Assembly (NCBI GenBank): GCA_964372115.1
Contig: CAYJPN010000002.1
Coordinates: 172,976 to 236,975 of the forward strand
Length of the DNA: 64,000 nt
Direction of reading: 5' to 3'
Origin: CG2-30-36-16 sp964372115
GTDB lineage: Bacteria; Bacteroidota; Ignavibacteria; Ignavibacteriales; Ignavibacteriaceae
The notes under the pieces were generated by a model, which made no database searches, had not been told where the DNA came from, and was given only the letters and a program-made list of their open reading frames with translations. Positions 9,101 to 17,910 of this stretch are shown one piece after another. Positions within the stretch are counted from its first letter, which is position 1. Each line of letters starts with the position of its first letter. The position numbers were made by a program, and so were the translations under genes.

Positions 9101-9937
9101 ATGCAGCTAAAAAAATATTTAAATAATTTGAAGGAATTGAAAGGTTATTCAATTCTTATTGTGCCTGATGATACCGGAAGGGATACCAGTACCCACAAAT
9201 TATCAATGCGGAAAATATATGCTATTGTGATAGGTTATACTGTTATTGCTATGCTTCTTGGTTTTGTATTTATGAATGCAACCCCGCTCGGCTTAATGAT
9301 ATTTCCAAAGTATGCAAATTTGTCATCTTCTGATTTACAAAAAATTGATACACTTAATGAACGGATGTTCTTCCTTTCAAGAGAACTTGAGAAACTAAAA
9401 TCTACAAACGAGCGGCTTCGTTATGCAATAACCCTCGGCGATTCAACACTGCTTGATTCGCTGAAGAAAAAAGATGAAGCGACAAAAAAAAGTGAACTTC
9501 CTATGGGAGGGAACTTATTTGCGGTTATCCGTCATCTTTTTATGCTTGAAAAAAATACACCGGATAATTTGTATTTTTTCCCTCCTGCTACGGGCTTTAT
9601 CAGCCGCCCGTTTAATCCCGAAAAAGGGCACATGGGCACCGATTATGTGCTTAAAAGCGGAACACCAGTGTTTGCATCCGCAAACGGGTATGTATTATTT
9701 TCAGGGTTTACTACCAACGATGGATATATGATTATGATCTCACACCCGGCAGGATTTGTAACTGTATACAAACATTGTTCGGTACTTATAAAAAAAACGC
9801 GTGATGAAGTGATACAGGGGGAAATAATAGCTTTAAGCGGAAATAGCGGTGAAATTACAACCGGTCCGCATTTGCATTTTGAAATTTGGAAAGATGGTTT
9901 TCCGATTAACCCGGAAAAATGTTTATTAAAATATTAA
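9101..9937 (+). CDS. M23-family peptidoglycan metallopeptidase
   Basis: The 278-residue protein has one membrane segment (residues ~40-60) and a predicted coiled coil (about 85-115, LNERMFFLSRELEKLKS). The C-terminal LytM/M23 domain has the zinc ligands GHMGTD (HxxxD) and HLHFE. It is inferred to cut peptide cross-links in the periplasm while anchored in the inner membrane. The bactofilin gene starts 13 bp later. M23 peptidase and bactofilin pairs act together in cell-shape control in other bacteria, so a shape module is likely. Confidence 0.88.
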   Translation: MQLKKYLNNLKELKGYSILIVPDDTGRDTSTHKLSMRKIYAIVIGYTVIAMLLGFVFMNATPLGLMIFPKYANLSSSDLQKIDTLNERMFFLSRELEKLKSTNERLRYAITLGDSTLLDSLKKKDEATKKSELPMGGNLFAVIRHLFMLEKNTPDNLYFFPPATGFISRPFNPEKGHMGTDYVLKSGTPVFASANGYVLFSGFTTNDGYMIMISHPAGFVTVYKHCSVLIKKTRDEVIQGEIIALSGNSGEITTGPHLHFEIWKDGFPINPEKCLLKY

Positions 9938-9949
9938 TGGAGTAAAAAT

Positions 9950-10339
9950 TTGAAAACAAGACCTAATGACCTTGGCAAAGATGAAGTAACAATAATAAGC
10001 GCCGGTGTTTCAATTGAAGGTAAATTGAACAGCAACGGTAACGTACGTATTGACGGTGAAGTTAAAGGTGATATCGCCGCCACTGGCAACGTAACTGTTG
10101 GAGAGCACGGTGAGGTAAATGGCGAAATTAGAGCATCAGTAGTAACAATTGGTGGTAAAGTGCTCGGCACAATTCATTCGAAAGAAAAATTGGTTTTAGA
10201 ATCTAAAGCGCTTTTAAAAGGTGATCTCATCACAAAAATTTTGGTAATTGAAGCCGGAGCCAAATTCGAAGGAAACAGCTCAATGGGAGGTGCACTCGAA
10301 ACACCGAAGATGCCCGGTTTACAAATCGAACAAAAATAA
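9950..10339 (+). CDS. Bactofilin (polymer-forming cytoskeletal protein)
   Basis: The 129-residue protein carries the bactofilin core, a repeating right-handed beta-helix pattern: SIEGKLNSNGNVRIDGEVKG, then GEVNGEI and GGKVLGTI. Short unstructured ends flank it. It starts at TTG after GGAG. Bactofilins polymerise without nucleotide at the inner membrane and position cell-wall enzymes. Its stop codon directly abuts the ATG of atpZ, so the shape pair and ATP synthase appear to be co-transcribed. Confidence 0.92.
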   Translation: MKTRPNDLGKDEVTIISAGVSIEGKLNSNGNVRIDGEVKGDIAATGNVTVGEHGEVNGEIRASVVTIGGKVLGTIHSKEKLVLESKALLKGDLITKILVIEAGAKFEGNSSMGGALETPKMPGLQIEQK

Positions 10340-10570
10340 ATGAAAAAACACGACAACGATACCGAACAAAATAAAGTTTTACATGAAGTAACTCCATATC
10401 TCGGTCTCGGGCTGCAATTGGCAATTACCATAACTGCCATGTCTTTGCTTGGAGTATGGCTTGATGGAAAATTTAATATGAGCCCAATTTTAACAATTAC
10501 GTTTTCATTTTTCGGCATTTTTGCCGGGATGTACAATTTTATAAAATCGGTAACAAAGTCAGAAAAATGA
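10340..10570 (+). CDS. atpZ: AtpZ-like ATP synthase accessory protein
   Basis: This is a 76-residue protein with two membrane segments (about 22-42 and 49-68) and the AtpZ/AtpI-family core GLGLQLAITITAMSLLGVWLD. AtpZ and AtpI proteins assist c-ring assembly and possibly Mg or Ca handling. The gene begins on the base after the bactofilin stop and overlaps the next gene by four bases (ATGA), so translation is probably coupled. Confidence 0.8.
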   Translation: MKKHDNDTEQNKVLHEVTPYLGLGLQLAITITAMSLLGVWLDGKFNMSPILTITFSFFGIFAGMYNFIKSVTKSEK

Positions 10571-10944
10571 CAATAGAAAACAAAATGTTATATTTTGTAG
10601 TATTTCTTGTTCTTTTCTCAATTTTTCTCGGCTGGGTTGGAGTTTTTGCAGGATATTTTTCATCAGCGAGTTTACTTGCTGCAACTGCTGGCGGAATTAT
10701 TACTACTATTAATTTTGTGTTTGGTTTATTTTCTATAAATAGCGGGTTAAAACGATCACACCAGCTATTTATGGCTCTTTTTTTTGGCGGGATGATTTTG
10801 CGTTTGGCTATGCTTTTAGCCGCGGTAATAATTTCATTGACCATTTTGGAATTAAAACAGAATAGTTTTATATTTTCTATCTTCATTTTTTATATTTTGT
10901 ACTTAATTACGGAAGTAGTACATCTAATTTTCAAAAGACATTAA
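10567..10944 (+). CDS. AtpI-like membrane protein of the ATP synthase operon
   Basis: The 125-residue protein has four predicted membrane segments and little else. Its position between atpZ and atpB and its topology match the poorly conserved subunit I/AtpI slot, though sequence similarity alone would not prove it. It overlaps atpZ by ATGA and ends 6 bp before atpB. Confidence 0.65.
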   Translation: MTIENKMLYFVVFLVLFSIFLGWVGVFAGYFSSASLLAATAGGIITTINFVFGLFSINSGLKRSHQLFMALFFGGMILRLAMLLAAVIISLTILELKQNSFIFSIFIFYILYLITEVVHLIFKRH

Positions 10945-10950
10945 ATTTTT

Positions 10951-11799
10951 ATGCCTTTGAACAGCATTACAGATACATTAGCAATTGCAGATACCTTAGC
11001 CCATGTCAAAAAATCAGACAGTGGCTGGATTATGCACCACATTATGGATTCACGAATTGTAGAACTCCCTATAATAGGCGAGGTACATTTTCCGCAGTTC
11101 CCAATTGTTTTCGGTATCGATTTAACTCCTACAAAGCACGTAGTGTTTATGTGGCTTGCTGCGTTACTTGTATTTTTTGTTTTTAGCCTCGTTGCTTCAA
11201 AATATAAAAAATCGATAGTTCCCAAAGGAATTGCCAATTTTTTTGAGGTTTTTGTTGTTTTTGTAAAAGATGAAATTGCAAAACCTACAATCGGGCGCGG
11301 GTTCGAAAAATTTCTTCCATACCTGCTCACGATTTTCTTTTTTATTCTCTTTGGCAATTTTTTAGGACTTGTGCCTTACGCCTCTACATTTACAAGCAAC
11401 CTTGCTGTTACAGCTACTCTGGCAGTAATTACATTCATTGTAACGCAGGTTGGCGGTATGGTACATAATGGAGTTTGGGGATACGTGAAAGGCTTAATGC
11501 CGCATGGTATTCCATGGTGGATGATGCCGATAATGATTCCTGTAGAATTCCTCGGTTTATTTACAAAACCGTTTGCTTTGTCTATACGTCTTTTTGCAAA
11601 TATGTTAGCGGGTCATACGGTTATATTGGCATTAATTGGCCTCATATTTTTCATGGGCACCTATTTTGTCGCTCCGCTTTCCGTAGGATTTGCGTTGTTC
11701 ATTTATTTGCTCGAAATTCTTGTAGCACTTATACAAGCTTATATTTTTACAATGCTGTCAGCTCTGTTTATAGGCATGGCAGTTCATCAAGAACATTAA
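10951..11799 (+). CDS. atpB: ATP synthase F0 subunit a
   Basis: The 282-residue protein has a periplasmic N-terminal stretch and five to six membrane helices. The essential arginine helix is SIRLFANMLAGH, followed by a conserved late helix (EILVALIQAYIFTML). With the c-ring it forms the ion channel of the rotary ATP synthase. It leads the core cluster atpB-E-F-H-A-G. Confidence 0.95.
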   Translation: MPLNSITDTLAIADTLAHVKKSDSGWIMHHIMDSRIVELPIIGEVHFPQFPIVFGIDLTPTKHVVFMWLAALLVFFVFSLVASKYKKSIVPKGIANFFEVFVVFVKDEIAKPTIGRGFEKFLPYLLTIFFFILFGNFLGLVPYASTFTSNLAVTATLAVITFIVTQVGGMVHNGVWGYVKGLMPHGIPWWMMPIMIPVEFLGLFTKPFALSIRLFANMLAGHTVILALIGLIFFMGTYFVAPLSVGFALFIYLLEILVALIQAYIFTMLSALFIGMAVHQEH

Positions 11800-11839
11800 T
11801 TATAATAATTAAACTAATAACAATAAGTAAGGAGATATA

Positions 11840-12058
11840 ATGGATTTTGCTTGGTTAGCAGCTGGTATTGGCGCCGGTTTAACAGTTATCGGCGGTGGTC
11901 TTGGTATCGGTAAACTTGCAGCCGCAGCTATGGAAGCTAGTGGAAGACAGCCCGAGGCTGCCGGTCCTATCAGAACTTCTATGATTATTGCTGCAGCACT
12001 TATAGAAGGTATGTCCTTTTTTGGACTCGTAATTTGTATTCTTTTGGCAGTTAAATAA
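11840..12058 (+). CDS. atpE: ATP synthase F0 subunit c
   Basis: The 72-residue double-helix hairpin has a glycine-rich first helix (IGGGLGIGK), the polar loop RQPE (residues 36-39) and the ion-carrying glutamate E56 in ALIEGMSFFG. The residues around E56 lack the full sodium-binding set (no ES/T pair), so proton use is inferred. A GGAG lies before the ATG. A hairpin follows the gene at 12073-12091, as often seen where c-subunit mRNA must be abundant. Confidence 0.95.
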   Translation: MDFAWLAAGIGAGLTVIGGGLGIGKLAAAAMEASGRQPEAAGPIRTSMIIAAALIEGMSFFGLVICILLAVK

Positions 12059-12072
12059 AATTTTAACACTTG

Positions 12073-12091
12073 TGGAGTTTTTACAACTCCA
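12073..12091 (+). promoter_or_regulatory. Hairpin in atpE-atpF gap
   Basis: TGGAGTT and AACTCCA form a 7-bp stem with a 5-nt loop, 15 bp after the atpE stop. A T-rich stretch follows. It may stabilise the atpE message or partly terminate to raise subunit c stoichiometry; this is inferred. Confidence 0.5.
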
Positions 12092-12120
12092 TATTATTTT
12101 TCACGAATAGGAAGTTATTC

Positions 12121-12666
12121 ATGTTTGCTGATATGATTTTTGGTTTACTTGCGTTATCGACGAATGAAGGCGGCGGTACTCTGCTTGATGTAAACCCTGG
12201 TCTTATCGTATGGACAGTAATTACCTTTGTTCTATTACTTTTGGTTTTAAGAAAGGTTGCCTGGAAACCTATTCTATCTGCACTCGATCAGCGCGAAAAC
12301 GCTATTAGAGAGTCGTTAGAAAAAGCTGAAAAAGCTAAAGATGAGGCTAATCTGATGCTTAAGCAGAATGAAGCCAATCTGCAAAAAGCAGAGGAAGAAT
12401 CGCAAAAAATTATAGAACAAAGCCGTCAATACGCTGAGAAATTAAAAGCACAAATGCTTCAGGACAGCAAAGCGCAGGCACAAAAAATAGTTGATGATGC
12501 CGCAGCTGAAATTGATAGAAGAAAAGATGCTGCATTTGATGAATTAAAAACACAAGTTGCCGAAATTGCTATTAACGCTGCTGAAAAAATTCTAAAAGAA
12601 AATATTAGTTCGGAAGCAAATAAAAAGCTTGTAAATAATTACATAAGCGAGCTAACTAAGAACTAA
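12121..12666 (+). CDS. atpF: ATP synthase F0 subunit b
   Basis: The 181-residue stator protein has one membrane helix (PGLIVWTVITFVLLLLVL) followed by a long charged coiled coil. The ATG at 12121 is chosen because AGGAAG lies 7 bp upstream. An in-frame TTG at 12070 would begin inside the atpE-atpF hairpin. It joins the F0 a subunit to the F1 delta subunit. The stop is two bases before atpH. Confidence 0.92.
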   Translation: MFADMIFGLLALSTNEGGGTLLDVNPGLIVWTVITFVLLLLVLRKVAWKPILSALDQRENAIRESLEKAEKAKDEANLMLKQNEANLQKAEEESQKIIEQSRQYAEKLKAQMLQDSKAQAQKIVDDAAAEIDRRKDAAFDELKTQVAEIAINAAEKILKENISSEANKKLVNNYISELTKN

Positions 12667-12668
12667 TA

Positions 12669-13223
12669 ATGGCAGAACAAAAAGTTTCAATAAGGTATGC
12701 GCAAGCTTTGCTCGATTCTGCAATGGAAAAAAACAATATTGAACCGGTTTTTTCCGATGTAGGGTTAGTTTTGTCATCAATAAATCAGAGTAGTGAACTT
12801 CGGCGGGTTTTAGAAAACCCCGTAATTAAATCCGAAACAAAAATTTCAATTTTAAATGAAATTTATAGAGGAAAAATTACAGAAGAAACTGCCGAGTTTT
12901 TAAAATTTATTGTCGACAAAAAAAGAGAAGATCTTATGCCGAGCATTATGGAAAAGTTCATTCAAATTTATAATGAGCATTTTGGACTTGCTGATGCAGA
13001 GGTACGAACTGCTTTTAATTTTTCAGAAGAGCAGAAGCAGGGATTAAAAACAAAACTTGAAAATATTATAAAGAAAAAAATTAAGATTAACTTCCAAATT
13101 GATCCGCACGTAATTGGCGGGTTTGTTGCACGTGTTGATGATACTGTTTTTGATGCATCGGTTAAGCATCAATTAGAATTATTGAAAAAACAATTTATCG
13201 AAGGCGGAGCTTCGTTAAATTAA
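12669..13223 (+). CDS. atpH: ATP synthase F1 subunit delta
   Basis: The 184-residue protein has the delta/OSCP layout: an N-terminal helical bundle starting VSIRYAQALLDSAMEKN and the C-terminal motif DPHVIGGFVARVDD...FDASVKHQLELLKK. It links the b-dimer to the alpha subunits. It follows atpF by 2 bp. Confidence 0.94.
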   Translation: MAEQKVSIRYAQALLDSAMEKNNIEPVFSDVGLVLSSINQSSELRRVLENPVIKSETKISILNEIYRGKITEETAEFLKFIVDKKREDLMPSIMEKFIQIYNEHFGLADAEVRTAFNFSEEQKQGLKTKLENIIKKKIKINFQIDPHVIGGFVARVDDTVFDASVKHQLELLKKQFIEGGASLN

Positions 13224-13246
13224 TAGGAATTATGAAGGAATAAAAA

Positions 13247-14797
13247 ATGGCTGAAGTAAGACCAGACGAAATATCTGCGATACTTAGAAAACAATTATCC
13301 GGTTACGAAAACGAAGTAGACATATACGATGTAGGTACTGTACTGCAAGTGGGTGATGGTATTGCCCGTGTTTACGGTTTGTCAAAAGTTATGGCAAGCG
13401 AACTCGTTGAATTTCCGAATGATGTTTACGGTATGGTGCTTAACCTTGAAGAAGACAGCGTTGGCTGCGTTCTTTTCGGCGAGTCGCGACTTGTAAAAGA
13501 GGGCGACATTGTAAAAAGAACCAAACGCGTAGCTTCCATACCTGTCGGCAATGAAATGCTCGGCAGAGTTGTTAACCCTCTTGGTATCCCTATTGACGGT
13601 AAAGGTGCTATTAACACCGATAAATTTTTACCGGTTGAGCGTAAAGCTCTTGGTGTTATTCAACGGCAGCCTGTAAAAGAACCGTTGCAAACAGGTATTA
13701 CCGCTATTGATGCTATGATTCCTATCGGTCGTGGGCAAAGAGAACTTATAATTGGCGACCGTCAAACAGGTAAAACCTCGGTTGCGGTTGATACAATTAT
13801 TAACCAAAAATATACGCATACAGAAGAAGCAAAACGTCTCGGTGTAAAACCGGTTTATTGTATCTATGTAGCTATCGGTCAAAAAAGTTCAACTATTGCG
13901 CAGGTAGTTTCAAAACTGCACGAGCATGGTTCTATGGAATACACAACCGTTATTTCCGCTTCCGCTTCAGAACCGGCGCCGTTACAGTTTATTTCTCCTT
14001 ACTCAGGCGCAACGCTCGGAGAGTTTTTTAGGGATAACGGAAAACATGCGTTAGTTATTTATGATGATTTATCAAAACAAGCTGCTGCATACCGCGAACT
14101 TTCTCTCTTATTAAGAAGACCACCGGGACGTGAAGCTTATCCCGGCGATGTGTTTTACCTCCATTCAAGACTCCTTGAGAGAGCATCAAAACTAAGTGAT
14201 GAATTGGGCGGCGGAAGTTTAACAGCGTTGCCTATTATTGAAACCCAGCAGGGTGATGTGTCAGCTTACATTCCTACAAACGTAATTTCTATTACAGATG
14301 GACAAATTTATCTTGAGTCAAATTTGTTTAACGCTGGTGTAAGACCGGCTATCAATGTTGGTATTTCAGTGTCCCGCGTGGGTGGTAATGCCCAAATAAA
14401 AGCGATGAAAAAAGTTGCTGGCAGTTTAAAACTTGATCTTGCACAGTATAGAGAACTTGAGGCTTTTGCCAAATTCGGTTCCGATCTCGATAAATCGACC
14501 CAGCGTACCCTTGCAAAAGGCGCTCGTCTTGTTGAGCTTTTAAAACAGGGACTATACAGCCCTGTACTTATTGAAAGACAGGTTGTTATTATCTATCTCG
14601 CAATCAACGGGTTTTTAGATGAAGTAACAATACATGATGTAAAACGTTTTGAAAAAGAAATATTGGAATATATTGAAGTTAAATACAATCATATATTTGA
14701 AAACATTAAAAAAGAAAAACAACTTTCGGATGAAACTATAACCGAAATTAAAAAAGTCGGCAGCGAATTTTTTGGCACATTTAAGAAAAGCTCTTAA
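13247..14797 (+). CDS. atpA: ATP synthase F1 subunit alpha
   Basis: The 516-residue protein has the nucleotide-binding P-loop GDRQTGKTS and the alpha signature PAINVGISVSRVGG. Length and domain order (beta-barrel, nucleotide domain, helical C-terminus) are normal. AAGGA precedes the ATG. The usual partner gene atpD (beta) is not adjacent. Confidence 0.97.
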   Translation: MAEVRPDEISAILRKQLSGYENEVDIYDVGTVLQVGDGIARVYGLSKVMASELVEFPNDVYGMVLNLEEDSVGCVLFGESRLVKEGDIVKRTKRVASIPVGNEMLGRVVNPLGIPIDGKGAINTDKFLPVERKALGVIQRQPVKEPLQTGITAIDAMIPIGRGQRELIIGDRQTGKTSVAVDTIINQKYTHTEEAKRLGVKPVYCIYVAIGQKSSTIAQVVSKLHEHGSMEYTTVISASASEPAPLQFISPYSGATLGEFFRDNGKHALVIYDDLSKQAAAYRELSLLLRRPPGREAYPGDVFYLHSRLLERASKLSDELGGGSLTALPIIETQQGDVSAYIPTNVISITDGQIYLESNLFNAGVRPAINVGISVSRVGGNAQIKAMKKVAGSLKLDLAQYRELEAFAKFGSDLDKSTQRTLAKGARLVELLKQGLYSPVLIERQVVIIYLAINGFLDEVTIHDVKRFEKEILEYIEVKYNHIFENIKKEKQLSDETITEIKKVGSEFFGTFKKSS

Positions 14798-14805
14798 AGG
14801 ATAGA

Positions 14806-15678
14806 ATGGCAACATTACGCGATATAAAAACGCGAATTAAAGGCGTACAAAATACGCAGCAAATTACCAAAGCAATGAAGATGGTTGCAGCCGCAAAACT
14901 GCGCCGTGCTCAGGAAGCAGTAATTAATGCCCGTCCATACGCACGTCAAATATCTGTCCTTCTTTCACATCTTGTTTCCGATGAGTATAAAGCTAACAAT
15001 TCATTTTTTACTGAAAGAGAAGTTAAAAATTTAGCTGTAGTTATTGTTACAGCCGACAGAGGGTTATGCGGAGCCTTCAATACAAATTTAATAAAAGAAG
15101 TAACCCAATACATTGCAGGTATCGAACCCGGGGTAAATACTCATTCAATATGTGTTGGAAAAAAGGGTTATGATTTTTTTCGCAAGAGAGATTACGCAAT
15201 TGCCGGCAACCATTCCGGTATCTTTCAATCCTTACGGTATGAACATGCTCTTGGTATTACACAGGAGCTGATTGATAAATTTTTAGACGGTACTTTCGAT
15301 AAAGTTGTTATAGTCTACAATGAATTCAAGTCTATAATTCAACAGAGAGTAGTTACAGAACAATTTCTTCCGATACCAATATCTGAGGAAGGGGAGAATA
15401 ATCCAACCGAACTACCGGACTATATTTTTGAGCCTGATCAAAAAGCGATATTTGAATATCTTTTGCCTAAGCATTTAAAAGCGCAATTGTGGCGCAGCCT
15501 TCTCGAGTCTAATGCCTCCGAACAAGGGGCAAGAATGACCGCAATGGACAATGCGACAACTAATGCCAAAGAACTTATACGAAGTTTGAATTTGACGTAT
15601 AATAAAGAAAGACAAGCGGCTATCACAAAAGAAATTTTGGAAATAGTATCCGGCGCAAACGCATTAAGAGGCAATTAA
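14806..15678 (+). CDS. atpG: ATP synthase F1 subunit gamma
   Basis: The 290-residue rotor shaft starts with MATLRDIKTRIKGVQNTQQI. It includes VIVTADRGLCGAFNTN and ends with the conserved C-terminal helix RQAAITKEILEIVSGANAL. It is the last gene of the cluster. atpD and atpC are absent here, so beta and epsilon must be encoded elsewhere, as in other Chlorobi/Bacteroidota relatives with split clusters. Confidence 0.96.
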   Translation: MATLRDIKTRIKGVQNTQQITKAMKMVAAAKLRRAQEAVINARPYARQISVLLSHLVSDEYKANNSFFTEREVKNLAVVIVTADRGLCGAFNTNLIKEVTQYIAGIEPGVNTHSICVGKKGYDFFRKRDYAIAGNHSGIFQSLRYEHALGITQELIDKFLDGTFDKVVIVYNEFKSIIQQRVVTEQFLPIPISEEGENNPTELPDYIFEPDQKAIFEYLLPKHLKAQLWRSLLESNASEQGARMTAMDNATTNAKELIRSLNLTYNKERQAAITKEILEIVSGANALRGN

Positions 15679-15690
15679 GTTCTGCGTAAC

Positions 15691-15720
15691 TTGCAATAAA
15701 CAATCATTTTTCTATATTTA
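15691..15720 (+). promoter_or_regulatory. Putative promoter for ffh operon
   Basis: TTGC (15691-15694), an 18-bp spacer and TATATTTA (15713-15720) resemble the Bacteroidota pair TTG / TAnnTTTG with one mismatch. It sits 17 bp before the ffh ATG. Confidence 0.45.
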
Positions 15721-15737
15721 CGGTTACTTAGGATAAG

Positions 15738-17063
15738 ATGTTTGAAGAATTAACTTTAAAACTTGATAAAACATTAAAAAAACTTACCGGGCAGGGTAAG
15801 TTAACGGAAAAAAACATTTCCGATTCCCTGCGCGAAATAAGACGTGTTCTTTTAGATGCTGACGTAAATTATAAAGTTGCAAAAGAGTTCATTGATAATG
15901 TATCTCAAAAAGCGCTCGGTACCGAAGTTATTACTTCAATAACACCCGGGCAGCTTATAACAAAAATTATTTATGATGAATTAGTTCACCTGCTCGGCGG
16001 TTCAACAAGCGACATAAAAATTAATGCGCAGGCTGCTACATCAATATTGGTTGTTGGTTTACAAGGCTCCGGTAAAACAACTTTTTGCGGAAAACTTGCA
16101 AAGCGCTTAAAAGATAATGGGCGTAAAGTTCTGCTTGTAGCTGCTGATGTTTATCGCCCCGCTGCTATTGAACAGCTAAAAACTTTAGGCGCACAAATTT
16201 CTGTCGATGTCTTTTCAATTGAAGAAAAAGATGCGAGGAAAACGGCTAACGATGCGCTAACTTTTGCCCGTGAAAAAGGTTTCAATACATTAATCATCGA
16301 TACAGCGGGGCGCCTGCATGTTGATGAAGAGATGATGAACGAGGTTGCTGATGTAAAAAATTTAGTTAACCCGTCGGAAACATTATTTGTTGTTGATACT
16401 ATGACTGGGCAAGATGCTGTAAACTCGGCAAAAGCTTTTAATGAACGTGTAAATTATGATGGAATTGTTCTTACAAAATTAGATGGTGATGCCCGCGGCG
16501 GTGCTGCATTATCCATTCGTCAGGTTGTTGGTAAACCAATAAAATTTATAAGCAACGGCGAAAAGTTAGATGCTCTCGATCAGTTTCATCCGGATCGTTT
16601 GGCATCAAGAATTTTAGGCAAAGGCGATGTAATTTCGCTTGTTGAAAAAGCGCAAGCGACCATTGATGACAAAGACGCCGAAAAATTAGAAGAGAGATTA
16701 CGTAAAAATCAATTTGATTTTGAAGATTTTCTTAACCAAATTAAAGCTATAAAGAAAATGGGTTCTCTGTCATCACTTATCGGGATGATTCCGGGAGTTG
16801 GAAGTCAGCTAAAAAATGCTCAAATTGATGACGGAGCGCTTATAAAAGTTGAGGCAATTATTAATTCGATGACAATCGAAGAGAGACGATTGCCGAAAGT
16901 ATTAAACGGCAACCGCCGTAAACGAATTGCAAGAGGAAGCGGTACTTCCATTCAGGATGTTAACCGTTTAGTGAAGCAATTTAATGATATGAAGCAGATG
17001 ATGAGCCGGCTGACAAAAGGCGGCAGGTTCGGAAAATCGCTTGGTAATTTTAAATTTAATTGA
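15738..17063 (+). CDS. ffh: Signal recognition particle GTPase Ffh
   Basis: The 441-residue protein has N, G and M domains. The G motifs are GLQGSGKTTFCGKLA (near residue 110), DTAGRL and TKLDGDARGG. The M domain has the RNA-binding helix pattern RRKRIARGSGTSIQDVNRL. The particle targets nascent membrane proteins to the Sec translocon. It starts a translation/targeting operon that continues through rplS. Confidence 0.97.
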   Translation: MFEELTLKLDKTLKKLTGQGKLTEKNISDSLREIRRVLLDADVNYKVAKEFIDNVSQKALGTEVITSITPGQLITKIIYDELVHLLGGSTSDIKINAQAATSILVVGLQGSGKTTFCGKLAKRLKDNGRKVLLVAADVYRPAAIEQLKTLGAQISVDVFSIEEKDARKTANDALTFAREKGFNTLIIDTAGRLHVDEEMMNEVADVKNLVNPSETLFVVDTMTGQDAVNSAKAFNERVNYDGIVLTKLDGDARGGAALSIRQVVGKPIKFISNGEKLDALDQFHPDRLASRILGKGDVISLVEKAQATIDDKDAEKLEERLRKNQFDFEDFLNQIKAIKKMGSLSSLIGMIPGVGSQLKNAQIDDGALIKVEAIINSMTIEERRLPKVLNGNRRKRIARGSGTSIQDVNRLVKQFNDMKQMMSRLTKGGRFGKSLGNFKFN

Positions 17064-17092
17064 AATAATATCTAATTGGAGGATATAAAAAC

Positions 17093-17587
17093 TTGGCTGT
17101 AAAGTTAAGATTGAGAAGAATGGGAAAAAAGAAACAACCTATTTATAAAGTTGTTGCTGCAGATTCCAGAGCTCCTCGCGACGGTAAATTTCTAGAGGCA
17201 CTTGGTATATACAATCCGTTAACCAAACCTCATACTGTAGAAATAAATGAAGTTCGTGCTTTGTATTGGTTAAGCGTTGGCGCACAGCCGACAGACACTG
17301 TAAAAAGTTTATTCAAGCAAAAAGGTATTAACCTTAAATTCGACTTGAGTAAAAGAGGTTTATCTGAAGAAAAGGTAAACGAAGAAGTTGCTAAATGGGA
17401 AAAAATGCAGGAAGCTAAAACCGGTAAGAAAATAAAAGTTGTTAAACCGGAAGTAACACCGGAAGCAGCGCCGGTTGTTAGTGAACCATCTGCAACGGAA
17501 AAAGCCGAAGAAGTAATTAAGACTGAAGATAGTACGGCAGAAGTAACGGGTGCTGCTTCTGAAGAACCAACTACCGAAGAAAAATAA
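17093..17587 (+). CDS. rpsP: 30S ribosomal protein S16 with long acidic tail
   Basis: The N-terminal ~85 residues are typical S16 (VKLRLRRMGKKKQPIYKVV, APRDGKFLEALGIYNP). The start is TTG after a strong GGAGG. At 164 residues the protein is nearly twice the usual length. Residues ~105-164 are a low-complexity tail rich in Pro, Ala, Glu and Thr. Such tails occur in Bacteroidota S16 proteins and their role is unknown. The ffh-rpsP-khpA-rimM-trmD-rplS order is the classic arrangement. Confidence 0.96.
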   Translation: MAVKLRLRRMGKKKQPIYKVVAADSRAPRDGKFLEALGIYNPLTKPHTVEINEVRALYWLSVGAQPTDTVKSLFKQKGINLKFDLSKRGLSEEKVNEEVAKWEKMQEAKTGKKIKVVKPEVTPEAAPVVSEPSATEKAEEVIKTEDSTAEVTGAASEEPTTEEK

Positions 17588-17663
17588 TAATTTTTCAAGA
17601 TAGTTGTTCTTTCTGTACATAATTCAATTAGCTCCCGTGCTCTAATTAAGGAGGCTTGTTTCT

Positions 17664-17897
17664 ATGAAAGAGTTCATTGAATTTATAGTAAAACATCTTG
17701 TCGATAGTCCTGAGAATGTAGTTATTGATGAGAGAGCACAAGACGATCATAAAATTGTCTATGTTCTCAGAGTTAATGCAAACGACATTGGTAAGGTTAT
17801 CGGGAAACAGGGCAAAACTGCCCTGGCTATGCGTACGCTTCTTACAGCCGTTTCGGCTAAAGAAGGAAAGAGAGCTGTTCTGGAAATTCAAGACTAA
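17664..17897 (+). CDS. khpA: KH-domain RNA-binding protein KhpA
   Basis: This small 77-residue KH protein carries the GxxG RNA-binding loop in IGKVIGKQGKTA. In other bacteria KhpA binds RNA, often with KhpB, and affects cell division or sRNA use. AAGGAGG lies before the ATG. Its place between rpsP and rimM is conserved across many bacteria. Confidence 0.93.
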   Translation: MKEFIEFIVKHLVDSPENVVIDERAQDDHKIVYVLRVNANDIGKVIGKQGKTALAMRTLLTAVSAKEGKRAVLEIQD

Positions 17898-17910
17898 GTA
17901 AGACGAGTTT

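Noticed and set aside
17360..17620. Minus-strand frame rich in Phe and Arg opposite rpsP
   Set aside because: Shadow of the low-complexity S16 tail.
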